Source: B4-G1 sp964393895 (GTDB lineage: Bacteria > Chloroflexota > Anaerolineae > B4-G1). From it: a stretch of 16,954 nucleotides of DNA. Under the pieces are notes generated by a model. It was not told the origin of the DNA, did not search any database, and was given only the letters and a program-made list of their open reading frames with translations. Of this stretch, positions 10,632 to 16,954 are shown piece after piece. A program made the position numbers and the translations under genes. Where the stretch lies: positions 1-16,954 of the forward strand of contig CAYMWP010000106.1 in NCBI GenBank assembly GCA_964393895.1, read 5' to 3'. The number at the start of each line of letters is the position of its first letter. The first letter of the stretch is position 1.

Positions 10632-11900
10632 ATGATAGACTTTGAGACACCCAGCGTTATTGAGCGCAACCTGACGATGATGAAGATGGTGGCCGAGGGC
10701 ATGATCCGGCCCGTATCCCGGCAGTACGACGAGAACGAGCACGAAAAGCCCTGGGACTATATCAACATGGTGTGGGAAACCCAAAAGCCCATGAATAAAA
10801 AGAACCTCGACCGCCAACTCGGCCGGGGCGAGACCCAGGAGGAGAAACCAAAGGCGGAGAAGGACAAGCGTCCGCCCATCGGCTTTATGATGCTCGCTCA
10901 CGTCATCGAGACAATGTCCTGGGGTGACGCGGCCATTTACCTCTGCACGCCGGACGCCGGCCTGGGCGGGACGGCCATCGAGGCGGTGGGCACGCCGGAG
11001 CAGAAGGAGCGTTTCCTCACCCGCTTCACCGAGGGCGAACCCAAGTGGGGCGCTATGGCCATCACCGAGCCCGGCGCCGGTTCCGACACCGCCGCCATCC
11101 AGTGCACGGCCACGCTCGACCCTGAGACGAACGAGTGGATCCTGAACGGCGAAAAGATTTTCGTCACCAGCGGCCTCATGGCGGCACAGGAATCGGACGG
11201 TTTCGTGGTGGTGTGGGCGACGGTGGATCGCTCGGCAGGCAGGGCCGGCATCAAGAGTTTCGTCGTCGAGGCGGGCACGCCCGGCATGAGCGTCACCAAG
11301 GTCGAGGAGAAACTGGGCATCCGCGCCAGCGACACGGCCTCCATCGTTTTCGACAATTGCCGCATCCCGTTCGACAACATCCTCGGCAGCCCAGAGGTGC
11401 AGGATCGAAAAAAGACCAAGGGCTTTAAGGGCGCTATGCAGACCTTTAACGCTTCCCGTCCGCTGGTGGCCTCTAGCGCCATTGGCGTCGGACGGGCAGC
11501 GTTCGAGTTCGTCAAAACCGAGCTGGAAAAGAACGGCGTCGAGTTCCCCTACGGCGTGCCGCGTCACAAGCTCACCGCCGTGCAGCGGGACGTGATGGAT
11601 ATGGAGGCCCAACTCAAGGCGGCCTGGTTGCTCGTCCTGCGCGCCGTCTGGATGGCCGACATGAAGATGAATAACCCGGTCGAGGCAAGCATGTGCAAGG
11701 CCAAGGCCGGCGAGGCGGTGACCTGGATCACGCAGAAAGCGGTCGAGTTGATGGGCCCGCTGGGCTACTCGCGCAAGCTGCTGCTGGAAAAGTGGATGCG
11801 CGACGCCAAGATCAATGACATTTTCGAGGGCACGGGGCAGATCAACAAGCTCATCGTCGCCCGGCGCATACTGGGATTCCGCAGCTCGCAGCTCAAGTGA
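10632..11900 (+). CDS. Acyl-CoA dehydrogenase (second of the pair)
   Basis: A 422-residue acyl-CoA dehydrogenase with intact catalytic features: ITEPGAGSD (residues 144-152) for FAD and substrate binding, WILNGEKIFVTSG soon after, and FEGTGQINKLIV with the catalytic base at Glu399. An unusual charged segment, about residues 53-80 (rich in Lys, Glu and Arg), interrupts the N-terminal helical domain before the conserved ETMSWGDAAIYL. The adjacent pairing with a degenerate relative recalls the neighbouring fadE23/fadE24 genes of mycobacteria, some of whose acyl-CoA dehydrogenases work as mixed alpha2beta2 complexes; this is an analogy, not proof. AAGGAG (10619-10624) lies 7 nt before the ATG. 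A spacer of 116 bp with palindromic repeats separates it from the next gene. Confidence 0.93.
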   Translation: MIDFETPSVIERNLTMMKMVAEGMIRPVSRQYDENEHEKPWDYINMVWETQKPMNKKNLDRQLGRGETQEEKPKAEKDKRPPIGFMMLAHVIETMSWGDAAIYLCTPDAGLGGTAIEAVGTPEQKERFLTRFTEGEPKWGAMAITEPGAGSDTAAIQCTATLDPETNEWILNGEKIFVTSGLMAAQESDGFVVVWATVDRSAGRAGIKSFVVEAGTPGMSVTKVEEKLGIRASDTASIVFDNCRIPFDNILGSPEVQDRKKTKGFKGAMQTFNASRPLVASSAIGVGRAAFEFVKTELEKNGVEFPYGVPRHKLTAVQRDVMDMEAQLKAAWLLVLRAVWMADMKMNNPVEASMCKAKAGEAVTWITQKAVELMGPLGYSRKLLLEKWMRDAKINDIFEGTGQINKLIVARRILGFRSSQLK

Positions 11901-11909
11901 GGAGTTAAG

Positions 11910-11966
11910 ACGTAAAACGTAAAAGCGTGAAACGCAAGCCTTGCACATTATGAATTACGTTTTACG
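11910..11966. repeat. Heptamer tandem units and a 12-bp inverted repeat in the spacer before fadN
   Basis: CGTAAAACGTAA (11911-11922) and TTACGTTTTACG (11955-11966) are perfect inverted repeats 32 bp apart. The left part also reads as 7-bp units: ACGTAAA, ACGTAAA, AGCGTGA, AACGCAA (11910-11937). No T-run follows. It sits directly after the acyl-CoA dehydrogenase stop and well before the fadN ribosome site. Confidence 0.65.
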
Positions 11967-12002
11967 CAGGTTTGGAAACTTGGCCAGTAACGACAAAATT
12001 TG

Positions 12003-12009
12003 AAGGAGG
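12003..12009 (+). promoter_or_regulatory. Ribosome binding site that fixes the fadN start
   Basis: AAGGAGG, seven bases before ATG 12017, is a full Shine-Dalgarno match. It rules out the in-frame TTG at 11972, which would add 15 unrelated residues. Confidence 0.85.
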
Positions 12010-12016
12010 AGCAACT

Positions 12017-14440
12017 ATGGAGTACGCGATTAACCGTGTGGCCGTCATCGGCGCGGGCACGATGGGGGCGGCGATTGCCGCTCACCTGGCCAACGCCGGC
12101 ATCCCAGCCTACCTGCTGGACATCGTTCCCCGGGAATTGACGGCCAAAGAGAAGGAGCAAGGTCTGACGCTCGATCACCCGGCGGTGCGCAACCGCATCG
12201 TCGAGGAAGGGTGGCAACGGTGCGTCAAGGCCCGCCCGGCCAACCTCTTTGCCCCGGAGCTGGCCGAGCGCGTCACGCTGGGCAATTTGGAGGACAACTT
12301 TGACTGGCTGGGCGAGGTGGACTGGATCATCGAGGTGATCGTCGAGCGGCTCGACATCAAGCAGCAGCTCATGACCCGCATCGAGGAGATTCGCAAGCCG
12401 AACTGTATCGTCAGCACCAACACCTCCGGCATCCCCATCAAAGAGATTGCCGATGGGCGCTCCGACGAGTTCAAGGCTCACTTCCTGGGGACGCACTTTT
12501 TCAACCCACCCCGCTACCTCAAGCTACTAGAGATCATCCCCCACGAGCAGACGCTGCCCGACGTGCTCGAATTTATGAAAGAGTTCGGCACACGGACATT
12601 GGGCAAGGGGGTGGTGGTCTGCAAAGACACGCCCAACTTTATCGCCAACCGCTTCATCTCGGTCTCTGGGGCATTCACGCTGAATTACGCACTCGATAAC
12701 GGCTACACCGTCGAGGAGGTGGATAGCCTCACCGGGCCGATAATCGGCCACCCCAAGACGGCCACCTTCCGGCTGTACGACCTGGTCGGCATTGACGTGA
12801 TGGCGCACGTCAACACCAATCTCTACCCGGCCATCAAACACGACCCCTACCGCGAGGAGTTGGTGCACGAAAAAAGCACGGCCCTCATCAAGGCTATGGT
12901 GGAACACAAATGGCTGGGCAACAAGACCAAGCAGGGCTTTTACAAGCGAGTGGAGACCGAGGAAGGTCGCCAGTTCTGGGTGCTGGACCCGGGGGCGATG
13001 GAGTATCGGCCGCCGACCAAGCCCAGGTTCGACTCGGTGGGCAAGCACCGCAAGGTGGAGGACACGGGCGAGCGCATCAAGCTACTGTGCGCTGAAGATG
13101 ACCGCGCCGCCCAGTTCATCTGGGCCACCACCGCCTTTGGTCTCAACTATGCCGCCAGCGTCATCCCTGAGATCGCCGACGACATCGTCTCCATTGACAA
13201 TGCCAACAAGTGGGGCTTTATGCACGAGCTGGGCCCGTTCGAGATTTGGGACGCGCTGGGCGTGGCCGAGTCGGTGGCGCGTATGGAGGCAGAGGGGATG
13301 GAGGTGACTCCCTGGGTCAAAGAGATGCTGGCGGCCGGGCACACCAGCTTTTACAAGAAAGAAAAGGGCAAGCTGCACTATTACGACCCTGCCAGCAAGG
13401 GATACGTCGCCGTGGCGGATGATCCCAGGGCTTTTGTCATCAAAGACGTCAAGGCGGACGAGCAGCGCGTCATCGCCAGCAATCCCAGCGCCAGCCTGGT
13501 GGATATGGGGGACGGCGTCCTGGGACTCGAGTTCCACTCCAAGATGAACGCTTTGGACACGGACATTTTCAAGATGATGGAGCGAGCCAGGGAGGAATTG
13601 GACAAGGAATGGGTCGGGCTGGTGATCGGCAACCAGGGGGATCATTTCTGCGCCGGGGCCAACATATTCGTGGTCGCAGTGGCCGCCCAGCAAGGGGAAT
13701 GGGAGCAGCTAGACGCGGTGATCAAACAAGGCCAGGACGCCCTGATGGGTTTCCGCTACTGCCCCAAACCTGTAGTCAGCGCGCCGTTCGGTATGGTGCT
13801 GGGCGGCGGAGCCGAGGTGACGATGGGCGCGTCGGCGGTCTGCGCGGCGGCTGAGGCGTACATCGGCCAGGTGGAGGCCGGCGTGGGACTGGTGCCGGCC
13901 GCGGGCGGATGCAAGGAACTGGTGCGGCGCGTCATCTCGCCGGTGATCAGGAAAACCCCCGCTGCCGACCCGCTCCCCTTTCTGCAGCAGATATTCGAGA
14001 GGGTCGCCATGGGCAAGGTCAGCGCCAGCGCGGAGGAGGCCCGCCAATGGGGGTTCCTCACCTCCGCCGACCGGATCGTGATGAACCGCGATCATCTGTT
14101 GAGCGAGGCCAAGCGCATGGTGTTGGATCTGGCCGACTCGGGTTTCCGCCCGCCGGTGCGCGGCAAGGAACTCTGGGCCGTGGGCGCCAATGGCCTGGCC
14201 GCGCTAGAGATCATGGTTTGGAGCCTGAGGGAAGCCGGTTATGCTTCCGAGCACGACGCCCTCGTTGCCAACAAGACGGCCCACATCCTCTGCGGCGGCA
14301 AGCTCTCCAAGCCGCAGTGGGTGGACCCGCAGTACATCCTCGACCTGGAGCGAGAGGCGTTCCTGTCACTGCTGGGCGAGCAAAAAACACTTGACCGCAT
14401 TTGGCACATGCTCAACACGGGCAAGCCGCTGAGGAATTAG
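12017..14440 (+). CDS. fadN: 3-hydroxyacyl-CoA dehydrogenase / enoyl-CoA hydratase fusion (FadN type)
   Basis: This 807-residue bifunctional enzyme performs the two middle steps of beta-oxidation: hydration of trans-2-enoyl-CoA and NAD+-dependent oxidation of the 3-hydroxy product. The dehydrogenase is N-terminal: VAVIGAGTMGAAIAAHLA with GxGxxG at residues 12-17, an acidic Asp35 favouring NAD+, the catalytic His160 in GTHFFNPPRY and its partner Glu172. Helical dehydrogenase domains run from about 200 to 440. The hydratase (crotonase) domain covers about 490-700, with the oxyanion-hole segment FCAGANI (544-550) and both catalytic glutamates, Glu600 (GGGAEV) and Glu620 (QVEAGVGLVPAAGG). The dehydrogenase-first order is that of B. 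subtilis FadN, opposite to E. coli FadB. It is followed by a thiolase and an acyl-CoA dehydrogenase, the same order as fadNAE. Confidence 0.94.
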   Translation: MEYAINRVAVIGAGTMGAAIAAHLANAGIPAYLLDIVPRELTAKEKEQGLTLDHPAVRNRIVEEGWQRCVKARPANLFAPELAERVTLGNLEDNFDWLGEVDWIIEVIVERLDIKQQLMTRIEEIRKPNCIVSTNTSGIPIKEIADGRSDEFKAHFLGTHFFNPPRYLKLLEIIPHEQTLPDVLEFMKEFGTRTLGKGVVVCKDTPNFIANRFISVSGAFTLNYALDNGYTVEEVDSLTGPIIGHPKTATFRLYDLVGIDVMAHVNTNLYPAIKHDPYREELVHEKSTALIKAMVEHKWLGNKTKQGFYKRVETEEGRQFWVLDPGAMEYRPPTKPRFDSVGKHRKVEDTGERIKLLCAEDDRAAQFIWATTAFGLNYAASVIPEIADDIVSIDNANKWGFMHELGPFEIWDALGVAESVARMEAEGMEVTPWVKEMLAAGHTSFYKKEKGKLHYYDPASKGYVAVADDPRAFVIKDVKADEQRVIASNPSASLVDMGDGVLGLEFHSKMNALDTDIFKMMERAREELDKEWVGLVIGNQGDHFCAGANIFVVAVAAQQGEWEQLDAVIKQGQDALMGFRYCPKPVVSAPFGMVLGGGAEVTMGASAVCAAAEAYIGQVEAGVGLVPAAGGCKELVRRVISPVIRKTPAADPLPFLQQIFERVAMGKVSASAEEARQWGFLTSADRIVMNRDHLLSEAKRMVLDLADSGFRPPVRGKELWAVGANGLAALEIMVWSLREAGYASEHDALVANKTAHILCGGKLSKPQWVDPQYILDLEREAFLSLLGEQKTLDRIWHMLNTGKPLRN

Positions 14441-14480
14441 GCGAGTCAGCGAATCAGCTAATTTGCAGATTTGCAGATTT
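14441..14480. repeat. Five degenerate 8-bp tandem units between fadN and the thiolase gene
   Basis: The spacer starts immediately after the fadN stop with GCGAGTCA, GCGAATCA, GCTAATTT, GCAGATTT and GCAGATTT: exact 8-bp periodicity with drift along the array. The thiolase ribosome site follows directly. Confidence 0.7.
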
Positions 14481-14496
14481 TGAAAGGAGTCACAAA

Positions 14497-15672
14497 ATGA
14501 AAGAAGCAGTGATTGTTTCCGTTGCCCGTACCGCCGTGGGGCGGGCCAAGCGAGGAACGTTAGTGGACGTGCGGCCCGACGAGATGGCCGCTGTGGTGAT
14601 CAAAGCTGCACTCGACCGCGCCGCGCCGGTGAAGGCCAAAGATGTGGAAGACGTGATCGTGGGCTGCGCCTTCCCGGAGGGAGAGCAGGGGATGAACGTG
14701 GCCCGCGTCGCGCTGCTGCGAGCCGGGCTGCCCTACACCGTGCCGGGGATGACCGTCAACCGGTTCTGCTCCTCCGGTTTGCAGACCATCGCCCTGGCCG
14801 CTGAGCGGATCATGGCCGGCTTTGGCTCCTGCATCATCGCCGGCGGCACCGAATCTATGAGCATGGTGCCGATGACCAGCAACAAGTTCGCGCCCAATCC
14901 CTGGATGGCCGAGAACTATCCCGAGATCTATTCCAGTATGGGGCAGACGGCCGAGAACGTGGCTAACAAGTACGGCGTCAGCCGCGAGGAACAGGACGAG
15001 TTTGGCTACCGCAGCCACATGCGGGCCATCGCGGCCCAGGACGCGGGCAAGTGGGTGGACGAGATCGTGCCGCTAGAGGTCGAGCAGGTAGTGATGGAGA
15101 ACGGCAGTCCAACGACCCGCAAGTTCGTCTTTGACGCTGACGAGGGTCCCCGGCGCGGCACGACGCTGGAAACGATGGCCAAACTGCGCCCGGCCTTTTC
15201 TCCCACGGGTAGTGTGACCGCCGGTAACTCGTCGCAGATGTCCGACGGCGCGGCGGCGGTGATGGTGATGGAGCGGGAGAAAGCGGAAGCGTTGGGCCTC
15301 AAGCCTTTGGCCCGCTTCGTGGGGTACGCGGTGGGCGCCGTTCCGCCAGAGATCATGGGCATAGGGCCCACCGTCGCCGTGCCCAAGGTGCTGGAACTGA
15401 CCGGTATGTCGTTGGACGACATCGGCCTGATCGAGTTGAACGAAGCGTTCGCCTCCCAGTCGTTGGTCGTCATCCGCGAGCTGGGGCTGGACGAGGAGAT
15501 CACCAACGTCAACGGCGGGGCCATCGCGTTGGGCCACCCCCTGGGCTGCACCGGGGCCAAGCTGACGGTGCAGATCATCAACGAGATGAAGCGGCGCGAC
15601 GTGCAGTTCGGCTTGATCACTATGTGCATCGGCGGCGGCATGGGGGCGGCGGGCATCCTGGAGAATCTCTAA
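14497..15672 (+). CDS. fadA: Acetyl-CoA acyltransferase (3-ketoacyl-CoA thiolase)
   Basis: A 391-residue thiolase, the last step of beta-oxidation: cleavage of 3-ketoacyl-CoA by CoA to acetyl-CoA and a shortened acyl-CoA. All three catalytic landmarks are present: nucleophile Cys91 in NRFCSSGLQTIA, His347 in GGAIALGHPLGCTGAKL, and Cys377 in MCIGGGMGAAGIL. The length is typical for the family. The frame is open back to 14401, overlapping fadN, but AAGGAG (14484-14489) 7 nt before ATG 14497 and the standard start MKEAVIVSVARTAVGRAKRG settle the start. A biosynthetic acetoacetyl-CoA thiolase is the main alternative; its place between FadN-type and acyl-CoA dehydrogenase genes favours degradation. 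Confidence 0.95.
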   Translation: MKEAVIVSVARTAVGRAKRGTLVDVRPDEMAAVVIKAALDRAAPVKAKDVEDVIVGCAFPEGEQGMNVARVALLRAGLPYTVPGMTVNRFCSSGLQTIALAAERIMAGFGSCIIAGGTESMSMVPMTSNKFAPNPWMAENYPEIYSSMGQTAENVANKYGVSREEQDEFGYRSHMRAIAAQDAGKWVDEIVPLEVEQVVMENGSPTTRKFVFDADEGPRRGTTLETMAKLRPAFSPTGSVTAGNSSQMSDGAAAVMVMEREKAEALGLKPLARFVGYAVGAVPPEIMGIGPTVAVPKVLELTGMSLDDIGLIELNEAFASQSLVVIRELGLDEEITNVNGGAIALGHPLGCTGAKLTVQIINEMKRRDVQFGLITMCIGGGMGAAGILENL

Positions 15673-15675
15673 ATC

Positions 15676-15713
15676 CCAGAAACCAGGTTTTTCGGAAAGA
15701 ACCTGGTTTCTGG
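15676..15713. repeat. Strong palindrome between the thiolase and the last acyl-CoA dehydrogenase genes
   Basis: CCAGAAACCAGGTT (15676-15689) and AACCTGGTTTCTGG (15700-15713) are perfect 14-bp inverted arms. Three inner pairs (one a wobble) extend the stem to 17 bp around the 4-nt loop CGGA. It starts four bases after the thiolase stop. No T-run follows. It looks like a REP-type intergenic palindrome and might stabilise the 3' end of the upstream message or lower expression of the gene behind it. Confidence 0.85.
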
Positions 15714-15734
15714 ATGGCATAATGGAGGTGTGAG

Positions 15735-16877
15735 ATGATTGATTTTTCTCTGACCGATGAACAAAAATACATCCGCAAGTTGGCGCGTGATTTCGCCCGC
15801 AAGGAGATGGCCCCTCGCGCCGAGCATTACGACGAGGTGGCCGAGTACCCCTGGGAAGTGGTCGAAAAGGCCCACGCCGCTGGCCTGCTCAACGTCATAA
15901 TTCCAGAATCAGTGGGGGGCGTCGGCGCTGGTTCGGTGGACGAGTGCCTGGTGGCCGAGGAGTTGTTTGCCGGCGATGCGGGGATGGGCACGGCTATCCT
16001 GGCTAACAACCTGGGACTGGCACCCATCGTTGCCACTGGCACCGAGGAGCAGAAAGAGCGTTTCCTCACTCCGTTCCTGGAAAAGCCGATCATGGCCGCC
16101 TTTTGCCTGACCGAGAGCGGCGCCGGCTCCGATGTGGCGAACCTGCGCACATCGTGGCGGCGCGAAGGGGACGAGTACGTGCTCAACGGCAGCAAGATGT
16201 TCATCACTAACGGCGGTGTGGCCTCGCTCTACACCGTCTTTGCGACCGCCGAGCCGGGCCAGCGCAACTATCGCGCCTTTAGTGCCTTCGTCGTCCCCCG
16301 CGATGCGCCAGGGGTCTCCACCGGCAAGAAGGAGAACAAGATGGGGCAGCGCTGCTCAGACACTTCGGAGGTGATCTTTGACGAGGTGCGCGTGCCGGCC
16401 GATCACCTGTTGAGCCAGGAGGGAGCGGGATTCAAGGTCGCCATGAAAACGTTGGACAAGAGCCGGGCTGGCATCGCTGCCAGCGCCGTCGGCATCGCCC
16501 GCGCGGCGATGGAGGCCGCCATCGGGTACGCCCAGGAGCGGCAGACCTTTGGCAAGCCACTGGCCGCCCACCAGGCGATACAGTTCATGCTGGCCGATAT
16601 GAAGATCAAGATCGAGACGGCCCGGCTCATCACCTGGAAAGCGGCCTGGCTGGCCGACCAGGGGTTGCCGAACAACCTGGAATCCTCCATCGCCAAGTGT
16701 TACTCCACCGACATCTGTATGCAGGTGACGACCGACGCCGTGCAGATCTTTGGCGGTTATGGCTACAGCAAAGAGTACCCGGTAGAGCGGTACATGCGGG
16801 ACGCCAAGTTGATGCAGATCTACGAAGGGGCCAACCAGATCCAGCGTATGGTCATCTCGCGCAATATCCTCGCGTGA
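15735..16877 (+). CDS. Acyl-CoA dehydrogenase, canonical
   Basis: A 380-residue enzyme of the standard medium/short-chain acyl-CoA dehydrogenase size. It oxidises acyl-CoA to trans-2-enoyl-CoA with FAD. The start MIDFSLTDEQKYIRKLARDFA, the flavin and substrate motif LTESGAGSD (125-133), LNGSKMFITNGG soon after, the GQRCSDTSEVIFDEVRVP segment, and the C-terminal IYEGANQIQRMVISRNILA with catalytic Glu364 are all textbook. GGAGG (15724-15728) lies 6 nt before the ATG. Unlike the first family member of this cluster, nothing is missing, so it is the most likely main dehydrogenase. It is much shorter than the roughly 600-residue FadE of B. subtilis, so the symbol fadE is not assigned. Chain-length preference cannot be read here. 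It ends 77 bp before the window edge. Confidence 0.96.
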   Translation: MIDFSLTDEQKYIRKLARDFARKEMAPRAEHYDEVAEYPWEVVEKAHAAGLLNVIIPESVGGVGAGSVDECLVAEELFAGDAGMGTAILANNLGLAPIVATGTEEQKERFLTPFLEKPIMAAFCLTESGAGSDVANLRTSWRREGDEYVLNGSKMFITNGGVASLYTVFATAEPGQRNYRAFSAFVVPRDAPGVSTGKKENKMGQRCSDTSEVIFDEVRVPADHLLSQEGAGFKVAMKTLDKSRAGIAASAVGIARAAMEAAIGYAQERQTFGKPLAAHQAIQFMLADMKIKIETARLITWKAAWLADQGLPNNLESSIAKCYSTDICMQVTTDAVQIFGGYGYSKEYPVERYMRDAKLMQIYEGANQIQRMVISRNILA

Positions 16878-16954
16878 GACGCTGAACCTCAAAGCCCCAA
16901 GTAACTACCTTGACAATGTTAAATTCGCTGCGAGGGGCTCGTAGTGCGCCACGG

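Noticed and set aside
10545..11948. Long open frame of 467 codons on the minus strand opposite the second acyl-CoA dehydrogenase
   Set aside because: It mirrors a well-conserved gene codon by codon, is rich in His, Leu, Arg and Asp as antisense frames of GC-rich genes are, and has no recognisable domain.
16893..16941. TTGACA at 16910-16915 and AGCCCC/GGGGCT arms after the last gene
   Set aside because: No -10 box at proper distance, and the arms are short with a wide loop. The window ends before a following gene could be seen.

Overview
The window most likely comes from a member of the Chloroflexota (Anaerolineae-like). The reasons are the GC-rich, partly inverted-repeat-laden sequence, an RpoC with a long coiled-coil insertion near its N terminus, a MurE with an EDPR motif instead of DNPR, and intergenic spacers filled with short palindromes and 7-8 bp tandem units. 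This placement is an inference from sequence character, not from a database search.

Layout. (1) 1-2591, plus strand: the 3' end of a membrane proton-pumping pyrophosphatase (hppA), then murE for peptidoglycan precursor synthesis. (2) 2577-6902, minus strand: rpoC, whose 3' end overlaps that of murE by 15 bp tail to tail. No rpoB precedes it. Instead a near-consensus sigma-70-type promoter and a leader of about 115 nt lie upstream. (3) 7193-8866, plus strand: a GMC-family flavin oxidoreductase of the cholesterol-oxidase type carrying a CxxCxxCxxxC motif, divergent from rpoC. (4) 8871-16877, plus strand: a tight fatty-acid beta-oxidation cluster. It starts with a consensus promoter and a perfect inverted repeat, then a PadR-family regulator, a divergent acyl-CoA dehydrogenase with altered active-site motifs, a second acyl-CoA dehydrogenase with a normal catalytic Glu, a FadN-type 3-hydroxyacyl-CoA dehydrogenase/enoyl-CoA hydratase fusion, a FadA-type thiolase, and a third, canonical acyl-CoA dehydrogenase.

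The five enzymes of the last cluster cover all four steps of the beta-oxidation spiral: dehydrogenation (three candidate enzymes), hydration and 3-hydroxy oxidation (the fusion protein), and thiolysis. No acyl-CoA ligase and no electron-transfer flavoprotein genes are in the window. Every enzyme gene has a strong AAGGAG or GGAGG ribosome site 6-7 nt before its ATG. The order fadN-fadA-acyl-CoA dehydrogenase matches the fadNAE operon of Bacillus subtilis, but here the cluster is headed by a PadR-type repressor rather than the TetR-type FadR.

The parts I consider most worth a second look are the putative PadR operator over its own -10 box, the degenerate acyl-CoA dehydrogenase paired with a normal one, the strong palindrome and 12-bp tandem duplication at the 3' end of the GMC gene just ahead of the padR promoter, and the periodic or palindromic repeats that occupy four successive junctions of the fad cluster. 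I found no tRNA, rRNA, CRISPR array, insertion sequence or phage gene. I did not identify a clearly new multi-gene system.
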